Both the position numbers and the translations under genes were made by a program. The notes beneath the pieces were generated by a model that ran no database searches, was not told the DNA's origin, and worked only from the letters and a program-made list of their open reading frames with translations. Positions 1 through 6,250 of a DNA stretch of 64,000 nt are shown here, in pieces. Source of the stretch: an uncultured Clostridia bacterium (GTDB lineage Bacteria; Bacillota; Clostridia; Oscillospirales; Ruminococcaceae). Where the stretch lies: NCBI GenBank assembly GCA_944388075.1, contig CALXHI010000030.1, positions 1 to 64,000 on the forward strand. Reading direction: 5' to 3'. The stretch's first letter is position 1. The number at the start of each line of letters is the position of its first letter.

Positions 1-276
1 AGCATCAATCAGATTCGCAAGGATAACCAGATTGTTGTAGAGTGGTACATTTCCGATGATAAAGAACTGTTCCATAAGTTTCATTCCCATAAGACGGAAA
101 TTGAAACGGATATGGATATGAAACTTGACTGGAGAGAATTGCCGGACAAGAAAGCCAGCAGAATCCTTATATCCCATCCGGCAGATTTTGATAATAAGGA
201 TAAGTGGTCTGAACAGTTCGATTGGGCGATGGACGTTGCCTTGAAGATGAAAAACGCCTTCAAGAAATACTTATAA
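1..276 (+). CDS. DUF4268-like protein, C-terminal fragment
   Basis: This reading frame is open from the first base and stops at TAA 274-276, giving the last 91 residues of a protein that begins outside the window. The piece is charged and soluble. It ends with a pattern of spaced tryptophan and phenylalanine residues (WSEQFDWAMDVALKMKNAF), which resembles the C-terminus of DUF4268 proteins, a domain often attached to nuclease-like or mobile-element-associated proteins. No catalytic residues are visible in this fragment, so no activity can be assigned. A hairpin terminator follows at 314-352. The next transcription unit, damaged by an IS, starts at 409. It could belong to the mobile region or be the last chromosomal gene before a prophage. 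Confidence 0.5.
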   Translation, partial: SINQIRKDNQIVVEWYISDDKELFHKFHSHKTEIETDMDMKLDWRELPDKKASRILISHPADFDNKDKWSEQFDWAMDVALKMKNAFKKYL

Positions 277-313
277 ACAAGTGAATACTGAGACAGTTTG
301 AAAGTATAACATT

Positions 314-352
314 CCGAGGGTTAGAGGTATTCTTCTGGCTCTCGGCTTTTTT
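314..352 (+). terminator. Intrinsic terminator after the DUF4268-like gene
   Basis: A stem of about 12 pairs with G-U wobbles forms between 314-325 (starting CCGAGGG) and 334-345 (ending CTCTCGG), and is followed by CTTTTTTATT. Confidence 0.7.
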
Positions 353-408
353 ATTATGGTGTCTTTATTTAAAACATCACCAAATATCAAGAAACATCAC
401 ATAATATA

Positions 409-437
409 TTGAAAACAAGTAAAAACGGTGATATAAT
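409..437 (+). promoter_or_regulatory. Sigma-A type promoter of the interrupted phage unit
   Basis: TTGAAA at 409-414 and TATAAT at 432-437 are separated by 17 bp. A Shine-Dalgarno (AAAAGGAG) follows at 441-448, and the IS end begins 2 bp later. The element therefore separates this promoter and ribosome binding site from their original start codon. Confidence 0.75.
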
Positions 438-489
438 ATAAAAAGGAGTTGGCCCAATGTCAATAAAGTGGACAGAAAAAAGTAGAGAG

Positions 490-1347
490 CTAGGTAACGT
501 GATTTTCAGCATCAATGGGCGGATGCCCATTGTTATGAGAGTGCGGGCGCATGGAATTGTAGAAACCATGAATGTAACGGAACAATGCATCCTGAAGCTC
601 AGAAAACGAGCCATAGGAGCGGCGGTTCGTCTCCTCATGCTTGAGATATTTGAAAAAGCATTCCATCACAGCGTTATCGTAAGGATAGCCTTTGGCAGAA
701 AACGACTGGATCATTCCATGCTGATCCAGATACTGCCGGAACCGCTTTGCTGTAAACTGACTGCCCCGATCCGTATGAAACATCACGCCGGAAGACACGC
801 CTCGTGCTCGAATAGCATCTTCCAAAGTGGCGATGGCAAGATCGGTGTTGATCCGAGCAGACAGACGAAATGCTATGATTCTGCGTGAAAACAGATCCAT
901 AATGGCACATAGATAATAGAACCTGCCGCCGGCTCTGAGATAGGTAAAATCGCATACCCAGGCCATATTAGGCTTCTCTGGCTTAAATTGCTGCTGCAGC
1001 CGATTGTGACAGACACCATCCTCGGCATTGGCGTTTGATTTCCGTTTCGGAGGCTTTACAGTGCTCATTCTGGGCAGATCCATGGTTTTCATCAGGCGGT
1101 ACACTCTGCCGCAGCTGATGTGAATGCGATATTCCTGCGCAAGGCATTCGGTCATTTTCTGTGTGCCCAATCGCTTGTCGCTTTTGATGTAAAGTGTAAG
1201 GATTTTTGCTCGGAGCGCTCTGTTTTCAACAGCTCTGTGGGATTCTTTGCGGTTACGGAACTTGTAGTAAGTACTCCGATTGACCCCAAGAACCCGACAA
1301 AGAGTTGTCACAGCGTGTTCACGGCGCAGCGAATGGACAGCGATCAA
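490..1347 (-). CDS. IS3-family transposase, OrfB (DDE catalytic part)
   Basis: This 285-residue protein has an N-terminal HTH_21-type region (residues about 5-60) and an rve integrase core. The catalytic triad is visible as D in WVCDFTYL, D in HTDRGSQF and E in NAVMECFFKYLK, and the spacing after the second D fits the D35E pattern. It cuts and joins the element's ends, normally as a fusion with OrfA. Its ATG overlaps the OrfA stop by 4 bases (ATGA), and the slippery A-run lies about 40 bases upstream, so it may be made by frameshifting, by reinitiation, or both. The length is normal for IS3-family OrfB and there are no internal stops. The product is intact by sequence. Confidence 0.93.
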   Translation of the reverse strand: MIAVHSLRREHAVTTLCRVLGVNRSTYYKFRNRKESHRAVENRALRAKILTLYIKSDKRLGTQKMTECLAQEYRIHISCGRVYRLMKTMDLPRMSTVKPPKRKSNANAEDGVCHNRLQQQFKPEKPNMAWVCDFTYLRAGGRFYYLCAIMDLFSRRIIAFRLSARINTDLAIATLEDAIRARGVSSGVMFHTDRGSQFTAKRFRQYLDQHGMIQSFSAKGYPYDNAVMECFFKYLKHEETNRRSYGSFSELQDALFRYIHGFYNSMRPHSHNNGHPPIDAENHVT

Positions 1348-1643
1348 TCTTTGCCTGAGTGTGGCGTGAATATCGCAATGGCTTTTTTTAAGATGAGATT
1401 CTCCTCTTCTAATTGAGCGTTTCTCTTCTGCAGAGCTTTAATCTGCTCAGCGGTAATAAGAGTGTCGTCATCAAGCTTCACCACGGAATACTGCTTGATC
1501 CATTTGGCAAGGGCACTGTGGGACACGCCGTATTCCTGTTCGATCTCGGCGTAGCTTTTACCGTTTTGGTGCAGATTTACGATTGTTTTCTTGAACTCTT
1601 CCGGGTAACGAGTGCTTTTCTTTTTTGGTATTTCTTTTTCCAC
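1344..1643 (-). CDS. IS3-family transposase, OrfA (helix-turn-helix part)
   Basis: This small basic protein has a helix-turn-helix at residues about 10-55 (key stretch YAEIEQEYGVSHSALAKWI) and a C-terminal leucine zipper (ITAEQIKALQKRNAQLEEEN). It binds the IS ends and dimerises. The frame stays open to 1718, but that ATG lies outside the inverted repeat. I therefore chose the GTG at 1643, preceded by AAGG, which gives 99 residues, the usual OrfA length. A GTG at 1688 inside the repeat is an alternative. The last codons contain the TTA AAA AAA GCC slippery site for -1 frameshifting into OrfB. Confidence 0.85.
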   Translation of the reverse strand: MEKEIPKKKSTRYPEEFKKTIVNLHQNGKSYAEIEQEYGVSHSALAKWIKQYSVVKLDDDTLITAEQIKALQKRNAQLEEENLILKKAIAIFTPHSGKD

Positions 1644-1708
1644 CTTGTGTTTTATTCTATTATACCTTTTCTTTCCTTTTTTGTCCACTTTTTTAGTATA
1701 GCACCAGC

Positions 1709-1771
1709 ATGGTGACAAAAATGAAACAGGAAATTGAGGAATTACACCTTAAAAACAAAAAGACCAATTGA
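1709..1771 (+). pseudogene. Remnant of a small phage ORF cut off by the IS
   Basis: An ATG three bases beyond the IS end opens a 20-codon frame rich in Lys, Glu and Asn that ends in TGA at 1769-1771. The original promoter (409-437) and Shine-Dalgarno (441-448) are now on the far side of the element. The most economical reading is a short gene at the head of the lysis cassette whose 5' end was displaced. It could also be only the tail of a longer gene whose first part was lost. No family is recognised. Confidence 0.35.
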
Positions 1772-1787
1772 AAGGATGGTATTCATT

Positions 1788-2018
1788 ATGAAAAACATTG
1801 ATTGGAAAAGAAAGTTGACAAGCAGAAAATTTTGGGCAGCAGTTGTTGGTTTTGTAACCCCCACAATGATTGCATTTGGTGTGTCTGACAGCGTTGTGAC
1901 ACAGGTTGCCGGAATTATTATGGCAGGTGCAACATTGATTGCTTACATCATCGGTGAAGGTCTTGTTGATGCAAACAGAACAGACAACACAGAAAGTGAG
2001 GATGAAAACAATGGTTGA
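1788..2018 (+). CDS. Phage holin
   Basis: This is a 76-residue protein. It has a short basic N-terminus (MKNIDWKRKLTSRKFWA), two hydrophobic segments at residues about 15-35 and 40-60, and an acidic tail rich in Asp, Glu and Asn. That is the shape of small clostridial phage holins, which open the membrane so the endolysin can reach the peptidoglycan. The ATG at 1788 has GAAAGGATGG upstream. An earlier in-frame ATG at 1734 would add 18 polar residues and lacks a good Shine-Dalgarno. The gene overlaps a small acidic ORF and lies two genes before an amidase, the classic lysis module. The family is inferred from topology and context. Confidence 0.8.
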   Translation: MKNIDWKRKLTSRKFWAAVVGFVTPTMIAFGVSDSVVTQVAGIIMAGATLIAYIIGEGLVDANRTDNTESEDENNG

Positions 2019-2103
2019 TGAAAAGAACATTCCGGAAGTTGAAGAAGAACTTTCCGCAGAAGCACTTGATGAACTTTCAAATAACAAGGGGGAAGATGAA
2101 TAA
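2011..2103 (+). CDS. Small acidic protein in the lysis cassette
   Basis: A 30-codon frame starts at ATG 2011 (GTGAGG 8 bases upstream), overlaps the holin stop by 8 bases, and ends in a TAATG junction shared with the endolysin start. The product is extremely acidic, with about twelve Asp/Glu in 30 residues and the pattern LSAEALDEL. The tight coupling on both sides suggests it is really translated. Its function is unknown. It could be an antiholin-like regulator, or it could exist only to couple translation of holin and lysin. Confidence 0.5.
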   Translation: MVDEKNIPEVEEELSAEALDELSNNKGEDE

Positions 2104-3101
2104 TGGCATACACAAACAGTCCTTTGGTATCATATACCAAAATTTCACCTAACAGAACCAAGAACAGAAATCACGCAATTGACACCATCACCATTCACTG
2201 TGTGGTTGGTCAGTGCAGTGTTGAAACTTTGGGAAATGTATTTGCACCCGAAAGCAGACAGGCATCGTCTAACTATGGCATCGGCTATGATGGTAAAATT
2301 GGAATGTACTGTGAAGAAAAAGACCGTTCTTGGTGTACTTCTTCCGGTGTCAATGACCACAGAGCAATCACCATTGAAGTTGCATCCGACACAAAACATC
2401 CGTATACAGTAAATTCAAAGGCTTATGCATCACTGCTTGACCTTGTAACCGACATCTGCAAAAGAAACGGTATCAAGAAACTTGTTTGGTCAACCAACAA
2501 GAATGACCGTGTAAACCATCTGAAAGGATGCAATATGACGGTTCACAGGGACTATGCAAACAAGTCTTGCCCCGGTGAATACCTTTACAGCAAACACGGT
2601 GAAATTGCCGCTGAAGTCAACAAAAGACTTGGTGCAACCACTTCTGAAACAAAACCTGAAACACCTTCTGCATCTATCAAAGCAGGTGATGTTGTCAAGA
2701 TTGCAAGCAATGCAACATACTATGATGGAAAGAAAACTGTTCCTGCTTGGGTCAGAAATAAGAATTGGATTGTCAGAGAATGCAAAGGCGACAGGGCGGT
2801 GATTGATAAATCTGAAGATGGCAAGAATGCCATTTGCAGTCCTATCAATACAAAGTTCTTGACTGTGGTCAAGAAAACCGAAACACCTTCTGCATTCAAA
2901 CCCTATCTTGTAAAAATCAACACCGATGCTTTGAACATTCGCAAAGGTGCCGGAACGAACTTTGCAAAGACCGGTTGCATCACTGACAAAGGTATATACA
3001 CCATTGTTGCTGAATCCAAAGGTCAGGGTGCAACCAAGGGATGGGGCAAGTTGAAGTCCGGTGCAGGTTGGATTTCCCTTGACTTTGTCAAGAAAGTTTG
3101 A
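2103..3101 (+). CDS. Phage endolysin, N-acetylmuramoyl-L-alanine amidase with SH3 domains
   Basis: This 332-residue protein has no signal peptide, as expected for a holin-dependent lysin. Residues about 20-180 form an Amidase_2 fold that cleaves the bond between muramic acid and L-alanine. Likely zinc ligands are the His in TIHCVVGQ and the His and Cys of VHRDYANKSCPGEYLY, all characteristic of the family. After a Thr/Pro/Ser linker (about 180-195) comes an SH3-like segment (about 195-260). A typical SH3_3 cell-wall-binding domain follows at about 270-332, with NTDALNIRKGAGTNF. The start codon is shared with the preceding stop (TAATG). The gene is intact and closes the lysis cassette. Confidence 0.93.
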   Translation: MAYTNSPLVSYTKISPNRTKNRNHAIDTITIHCVVGQCSVETLGNVFAPESRQASSNYGIGYDGKIGMYCEEKDRSWCTSSGVNDHRAITIEVASDTKHPYTVNSKAYASLLDLVTDICKRNGIKKLVWSTNKNDRVNHLKGCNMTVHRDYANKSCPGEYLYSKHGEIAAEVNKRLGATTSETKPETPSASIKAGDVVKIASNATYYDGKKTVPAWVRNKNWIVRECKGDRAVIDKSEDGKNAICSPINTKFLTVVKKTETPSAFKPYLVKINTDALNIRKGAGTNFAKTGCITDKGIYTIVAESKGQGATKGWGKLKSGAGWISLDFVKKV

Positions 3102-3138
3102 TGCTAACCTGTTACTAATCTGATACTAACCACGCAGA

Positions 3139-3210
3139 TTTTCAAGGGTTTCAAAGGTGTTCAAAATCGGTCAAAACCTTGAAAACAAAGCACCTTCAAC
3201 CCCTTGAAAA
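3139..3210. repeat. Long imperfect inverted repeat downstream of the lysin
   Basis: The left arm at 3139-3159 (TTTTCAAGGGTTTCAAAGG and on) is nearly the reverse complement of the right arm at 3191-3210, with a 31-base loop made of further TCAAAA/CTTGAAAA pieces. No T-run follows on the plus strand, so it is not a clear terminator. The right arm overlaps the -35 box of the next promoter. Its place between the phage lysin and the first chromosomal-looking gene makes a prophage attachment site one candidate. Confidence 0.5.
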
Positions 3211-3232
3211 TTGAACTAATTTATGGTATAAT
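3204..3232 (+). promoter_or_regulatory. Promoter of the small membrane protein gene at 3260
   Basis: TTGAAA at 3204-3209, a 17-bp spacer, and TATAAT at 3227-3232. The start codon follows 27 bp downstream of the -10 box. Confidence 0.8.
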
Positions 3233-3259
3233 AGAGAAAAAGACAAGCGAGGGACACGC

Positions 3260-3769
3260 ATGGGAAAGCAAGAAATATCCAAACGAAAGGGTATCCTGCG
3301 CATACTGCTGTGGGTTGTCAACAGCTTGCTGATTTTGGCATGTCTGTACGGCTGCATACAGCTGGTGTTTTCGGCACTGGCAAAACGGGATTTGCGGACC
3401 GCACAGCAGCACGGTACGGCAGTTGTCATGCAGGTAACCGAGGTGCATACCATCCCCAATTCGTGGGAATGGGTCTTGAGCCGGCTGGAACCGACAGAAC
3501 AGACGGCTGCACATGGCACATCCTATGAGCAGCTGGCTGTCACCATGCCCCGTGTGACGACAGAGGTTGGCAGCATTGTGATCGTGTATCGGTTTCCGAA
3601 TACACAGGAAGAACCCTACGTGGATTACCGGCAGGTATCTTATTTTTGCGGGAAAGGCTTGCTGCTTGGCGGCATACCGCTGTTGCTGCTGCTGATACAG
3701 GTGATATGGCGGATACGGCGGCGGAAACGGGCACATGACCGTCCGGCGGTACGGCTGGACGATTCCTAG
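3260..3769 (+). CDS. Uncharacterised two-helix membrane protein
   Basis: This 169-residue protein has a basic N-terminus, a transmembrane helix at residues about 13-38 and a second at about 132-152, ending in an Arg-rich tail (WRIRRRKRAHDR). Between them is a soluble stretch of about 90 residues that the positive-inside rule would place outside the cell. I do not recognise the family, and no catalytic motif is visible. The gene is monocistronic, between its own promoter and a strong two-way terminator. GCGAGGGA precedes the ATG. It is the first gene after the phage cassette and has chromosome-like composition. Confidence 0.75.
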   Translation: MGKQEISKRKGILRILLWVVNSLLILACLYGCIQLVFSALAKRDLRTAQQHGTAVVMQVTEVHTIPNSWEWVLSRLEPTEQTAAHGTSYEQLAVTMPRVTTEVGSIVIVYRFPNTQEEPYVDYRQVSYFCGKGLLLGGIPLLLLLIQVIWRIRRRKRAHDRPAVRLDDS

Positions 3770-3777
3770 GGCGATCG

Positions 3778-3817
3778 AAAACCCACAGTGTACGGATTCG
3801 GTACACTGTGGGTTTTT
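3778..3817. terminator. Bidirectional terminator between convergent genes
   Basis: A perfect 16-bp stem, 3778-3793 (AAAACCCACAGTGTAC) with 3801-3816, has a 7-base loop. T-runs on the plus side and A-runs on the other serve both the 3260-3769 gene and the convergent symporter gene. Confidence 0.9.
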
Positions 3818-3818
3818 G

Positions 3819-5411
3819 TTACGGTTTGAGTGCGGAGAAGGCATTCTCTGCAATTTTGTCGTCACGGGATTTGGTCAGTGCCGAAACGATCGGAACGATG
3901 AGGATCGAGAAGAGCATCAGCAATGCACCGGCATTGATCGGCGAGGCGAGATTGAATCGGCAGGAAGATGCCCAGCTGACAATGCCGCTGAACTTGTCCG
4001 GGAAGAACGAGAAGATGACCATATGTGACAGCGTCAGCACGATGCCGGTGATGAAACTCACCCAGACAGCTGTGCGAGTGGTGCGCTTGCTGTAAAGTCC
4101 CCAGAGAAACGGACCGAGGAAGGAACCGGAGAGTGCGCCCCAAGAATAGCTCATCAGAGCCGAGATGGACGCATTCTTGTTGAACGAAACCAGAACCGAA
4201 ATCAGCAGGAATACCACAATCAGCAAACGCATGGTGATGAATTCCTTTTTGTCATCGAGTTTTCCCTTTGCCGCCGGACGGATGAGGTCATGCGCCATAG
4301 TTGTGGACGAAGTCAGCACGAGCGAGGACAGCGTCGAGAGCGATGCGCTCAGCACGAGAATGACCACCAGACCAATCAAAAGTGCCGGCAGAGCGGTTTT
4401 GAGCATCGCCGGTACGATGGCATCGAATTCGGGCTTGCCGTTAGAAAGCGTGTTGATGAACACCTTGCCGGAGGTATCGTTCGGGTCGGTCGTGCAAAAG
4501 AGTCTGCCGAAACCGCCGAGCAGATAGCAGCCGCCCGATACCACCAAGCAGAAGAAAGTCGAGATGATCATGCCGCGGGTGATGTCTTTCTCGTCACGGA
4601 TGGCGTAGAATTTGTGGATCATTTGCGGCAGACCCCATGTGCCGAGCGAGGTCAGAATTACAACGCCGAGCAGGTTGATTGGGTCGGGACCGAACAGCGA
4701 ATTGAGTGTATTCGCAGGGGTTTTGGCATCGGAAATGCCGGCAAGCTTGTCCGCGGCTTCTGAGAAACCACCCTGATAGTTGAGGATCGAGGCGACCACA
4801 CAGATGATACCGACCAGCATGATCAGACCCTGAATGAAGTCGTTGACCGCCGTTGCCGAATAGCCGCCCAGCACAACATAAATCGCACTCAGAATTGCCA
4901 TCAGAATGATGATCATGCGGAACGCAAACTCCGATTCGAGGTTGAATGCCATACCGAACAGACGGGACAGACCGTTGTACACCGAGGCGATATACGGAAT
5001 CATGAAGATGAATACGATCAATGCCGCTGCGGTTTTCAGCGACTTGCTGCCGTAACGTTTTTCAAAAAATTCCGGCATGGTCTTTGAGCCGAGATGCTTG
5101 GTCATCAGACGAGTACGCTTGCCCAGTACGATCCAAGCGAGGGTCGCACCGATCACCGCATTGCCGATGCCGATCCAGCTTGCCGAAATGCCGTAGTTCC
5201 AGCCGAATTGTCCGGCATAGCCGATGAAAACAACGGCGGAAAAATACGTCGTGCCGAAGCCGAATGCCGTCATCCAAGGACCGACCTTGTTGCCGCCCAG
5301 TACGAAATCATTGACACTTTGCGTGTGTCGAGAGGTGATGAAGCCGACGCTGACCATCAGAATCACATAGATTGCAATGGCAATCAGCGATAGAATTTGT
5401 GAGGTGTCCAT
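3819..5411 (-). CDS. Sodium/solute symporter (SSS family)
   Basis: This is an integral membrane protein of 530 residues with about 13 hydrophobic helices. It shows the SSF-family start (NDFVLGGNKVGPWMTAFGFGTTYFSAVVFIGYAG) and the conserved GGYSATAVNDFIQG signature in the middle. Such carriers use the sodium gradient to bring in small solutes such as proline, pantothenate, sugars or carboxylates. The substrate cannot be read from the sequence. I chose ATG 5411 because AAGGAAG lies 8 bases upstream. A GTG at 5420 falls at the end of that Shine-Dalgarno. The gene is monocistronic and ends in the shared terminator at 3778-3817. Confidence 0.88.
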   Translation of the reverse strand: MDTSQILSLIAIAIYVILMVSVGFITSRHTQSVNDFVLGGNKVGPWMTAFGFGTTYFSAVVFIGYAGQFGWNYGISASWIGIGNAVIGATLAWIVLGKRTRLMTKHLGSKTMPEFFEKRYGSKSLKTAAALIVFIFMIPYIASVYNGLSRLFGMAFNLESEFAFRMIIILMAILSAIYVVLGGYSATAVNDFIQGLIMLVGIICVVASILNYQGGFSEAADKLAGISDAKTPANTLNSLFGPDPINLLGVVILTSLGTWGLPQMIHKFYAIRDEKDITRGMIISTFFCLVVSGGCYLLGGFGRLFCTTDPNDTSGKVFINTLSNGKPEFDAIVPAMLKTALPALLIGLVVILVLSASLSTLSSLVLTSSTTMAHDLIRPAAKGKLDDKKEFITMRLLIVVFLLISVLVSFNKNASISALMSYSWGALSGSFLGPFLWGLYSKRTTRTAVWVSFITGIVLTLSHMVIFSFFPDKFSGIVSWASSCRFNLASPINAGALLMLFSILIVPIVSALTKSRDDKIAENAFSALKP

Positions 5412-5443
5412 ATGCTGCACTTCCTTTGCATTTGCATTATAAT

Positions 5444-5472
5444 ATAGTATACGTCATACTTTCGTGAGTTAA
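5444..5472 (-). promoter_or_regulatory. Putative promoter of the symporter gene
   Basis: On the minus strand TTAACT (5472-5467) and TACTAT (5449-5444) are spaced by 17 bp. The small palindrome AGTAT-ACGTC-ATACT lies across the -10 box and spacer (5446-5460) and could be an operator. Confidence 0.45.
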
Positions 5473-6004
5473 ACTGTAACACACCAACGCTTTAACGCAA
5501 TAAATATATTATAGCACAAATGGAACAGAATGTCAAGCGGAAAATTTGGAGAATGGCAAGGATGGAAGAAAGGACTGTAAAGAACGCCGCACAATCTTGC
5601 ATATATATAAATAGTATTGGGGAGAGCTACCGATGAGATTCGGATTGCATTTCGGTTTACATAATGAACCGAAAATAAGATGGATATGCAGAATCGAGCA
5701 ATACAAAATGTTTCGGATTGCGCGATAAATATTTAATCGTATTGCAAATTGCAAAATATCATTCAAATTTGCAGATGGCTGCATGAAATCAATTGATATT
5801 CGTACAGAATGCACCAAAAATTTCTATCATGTAGGCAAAAAACAAGAAAGTCATACGATCGTTTGTATGATATTGCACAAAATCGCAAGGAAGTGCAAAA
5901 ACGGCCAATTTCGGTCTGTCACAGTATATTCACACGCATATTCGGCAATGTACACAAAATAATCAGGCAGAATTTTACAGTTCAACCAAAGTTTTGAAAA
6001 CCTC
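5473..6004. other. AT-rich intergenic region without a convincing gene
   Basis: About 530 bp between the symporter promoter and the cellulase promoter is AT-rich. Frames here lack Shine-Dalgarno sequences and protein-like composition. It contains a short inverted repeat (TCATAC at 5851, matched by GTATGA 8 bases later). I see no tRNA, riboswitch or terminator. Confidence 0.4.
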
Positions 6005-6033
6005 TTTACAAGATGACAAAGATGTATTATAAT
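6005..6033 (+). promoter_or_regulatory. Promoter of the GH9 cellulase gene
   Basis: TTTACA at 6005-6010, 17 bp, then TATAAT at 6028-6033. This predicts an untranslated leader of about 210 nt before the ATG at 6251, long enough for post-transcriptional control. I could not recognise a known RNA element in it. Confidence 0.6.
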
Positions 6034-6250
6034 GTATGTAGTGGAATGTGCGGATATGCCAAGCCGTAAATTCTGCCAAAAAAATACAATCCGTAATATC
6101 TTGCGATCTCTACTCAATAGCCGCCCAACTGCACGGGAGTTCAACGGCAGAATTCGAGAATGGGACAAGATGGGGGATTGTCCACAGGTAATATAGCGTA
6201 CACTTGTACTGGTGTGCGTTATATATAAAAAAACGGGAGGGTTTCTACAC

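Larger units (their letters stand above)
450..1706 (-). mobile_element. IS3-family insertion sequence (about 1.26 kb)
   Basis: The ends are imperfect 25-bp inverted repeats beginning TGG and ending in a shared AAAGTGGACA core (left 450-474, right 1682-1706), with about 18 of 25 positions matching. Between them lie two overlapping minus-strand frames with the OrfA/OrfB organisation of IS3. A run of seven A on the minus strand (1389-1383) followed by G supplies an A-AAA-AAG slippery heptamer for -1 frameshifting, which would make the OrfAB transposase. Both frames are intact, so the copy may be active. The flanking trinucleotides (AGT and GCA) do not match, so no target duplication is visible and the exact ends remain provisional. 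Confidence 0.85.

Noticed and set aside
457..888. Plus-strand frame of 143 codons starting just after the Shine-Dalgarno at 441-448
   Set aside because: It has an excellent upstream signal, but its body is the antisense of the IS transposase and does not read like a protein. The signal belongs to the gene that the IS interrupted.
5533..5817. 94-codon frame in the AT-rich region before the cellulase
   Set aside because: There is no Shine-Dalgarno, and the composition is unlike real neighbours (many Ile, Cys and Ser scattered without pattern). Treated as noncoding.
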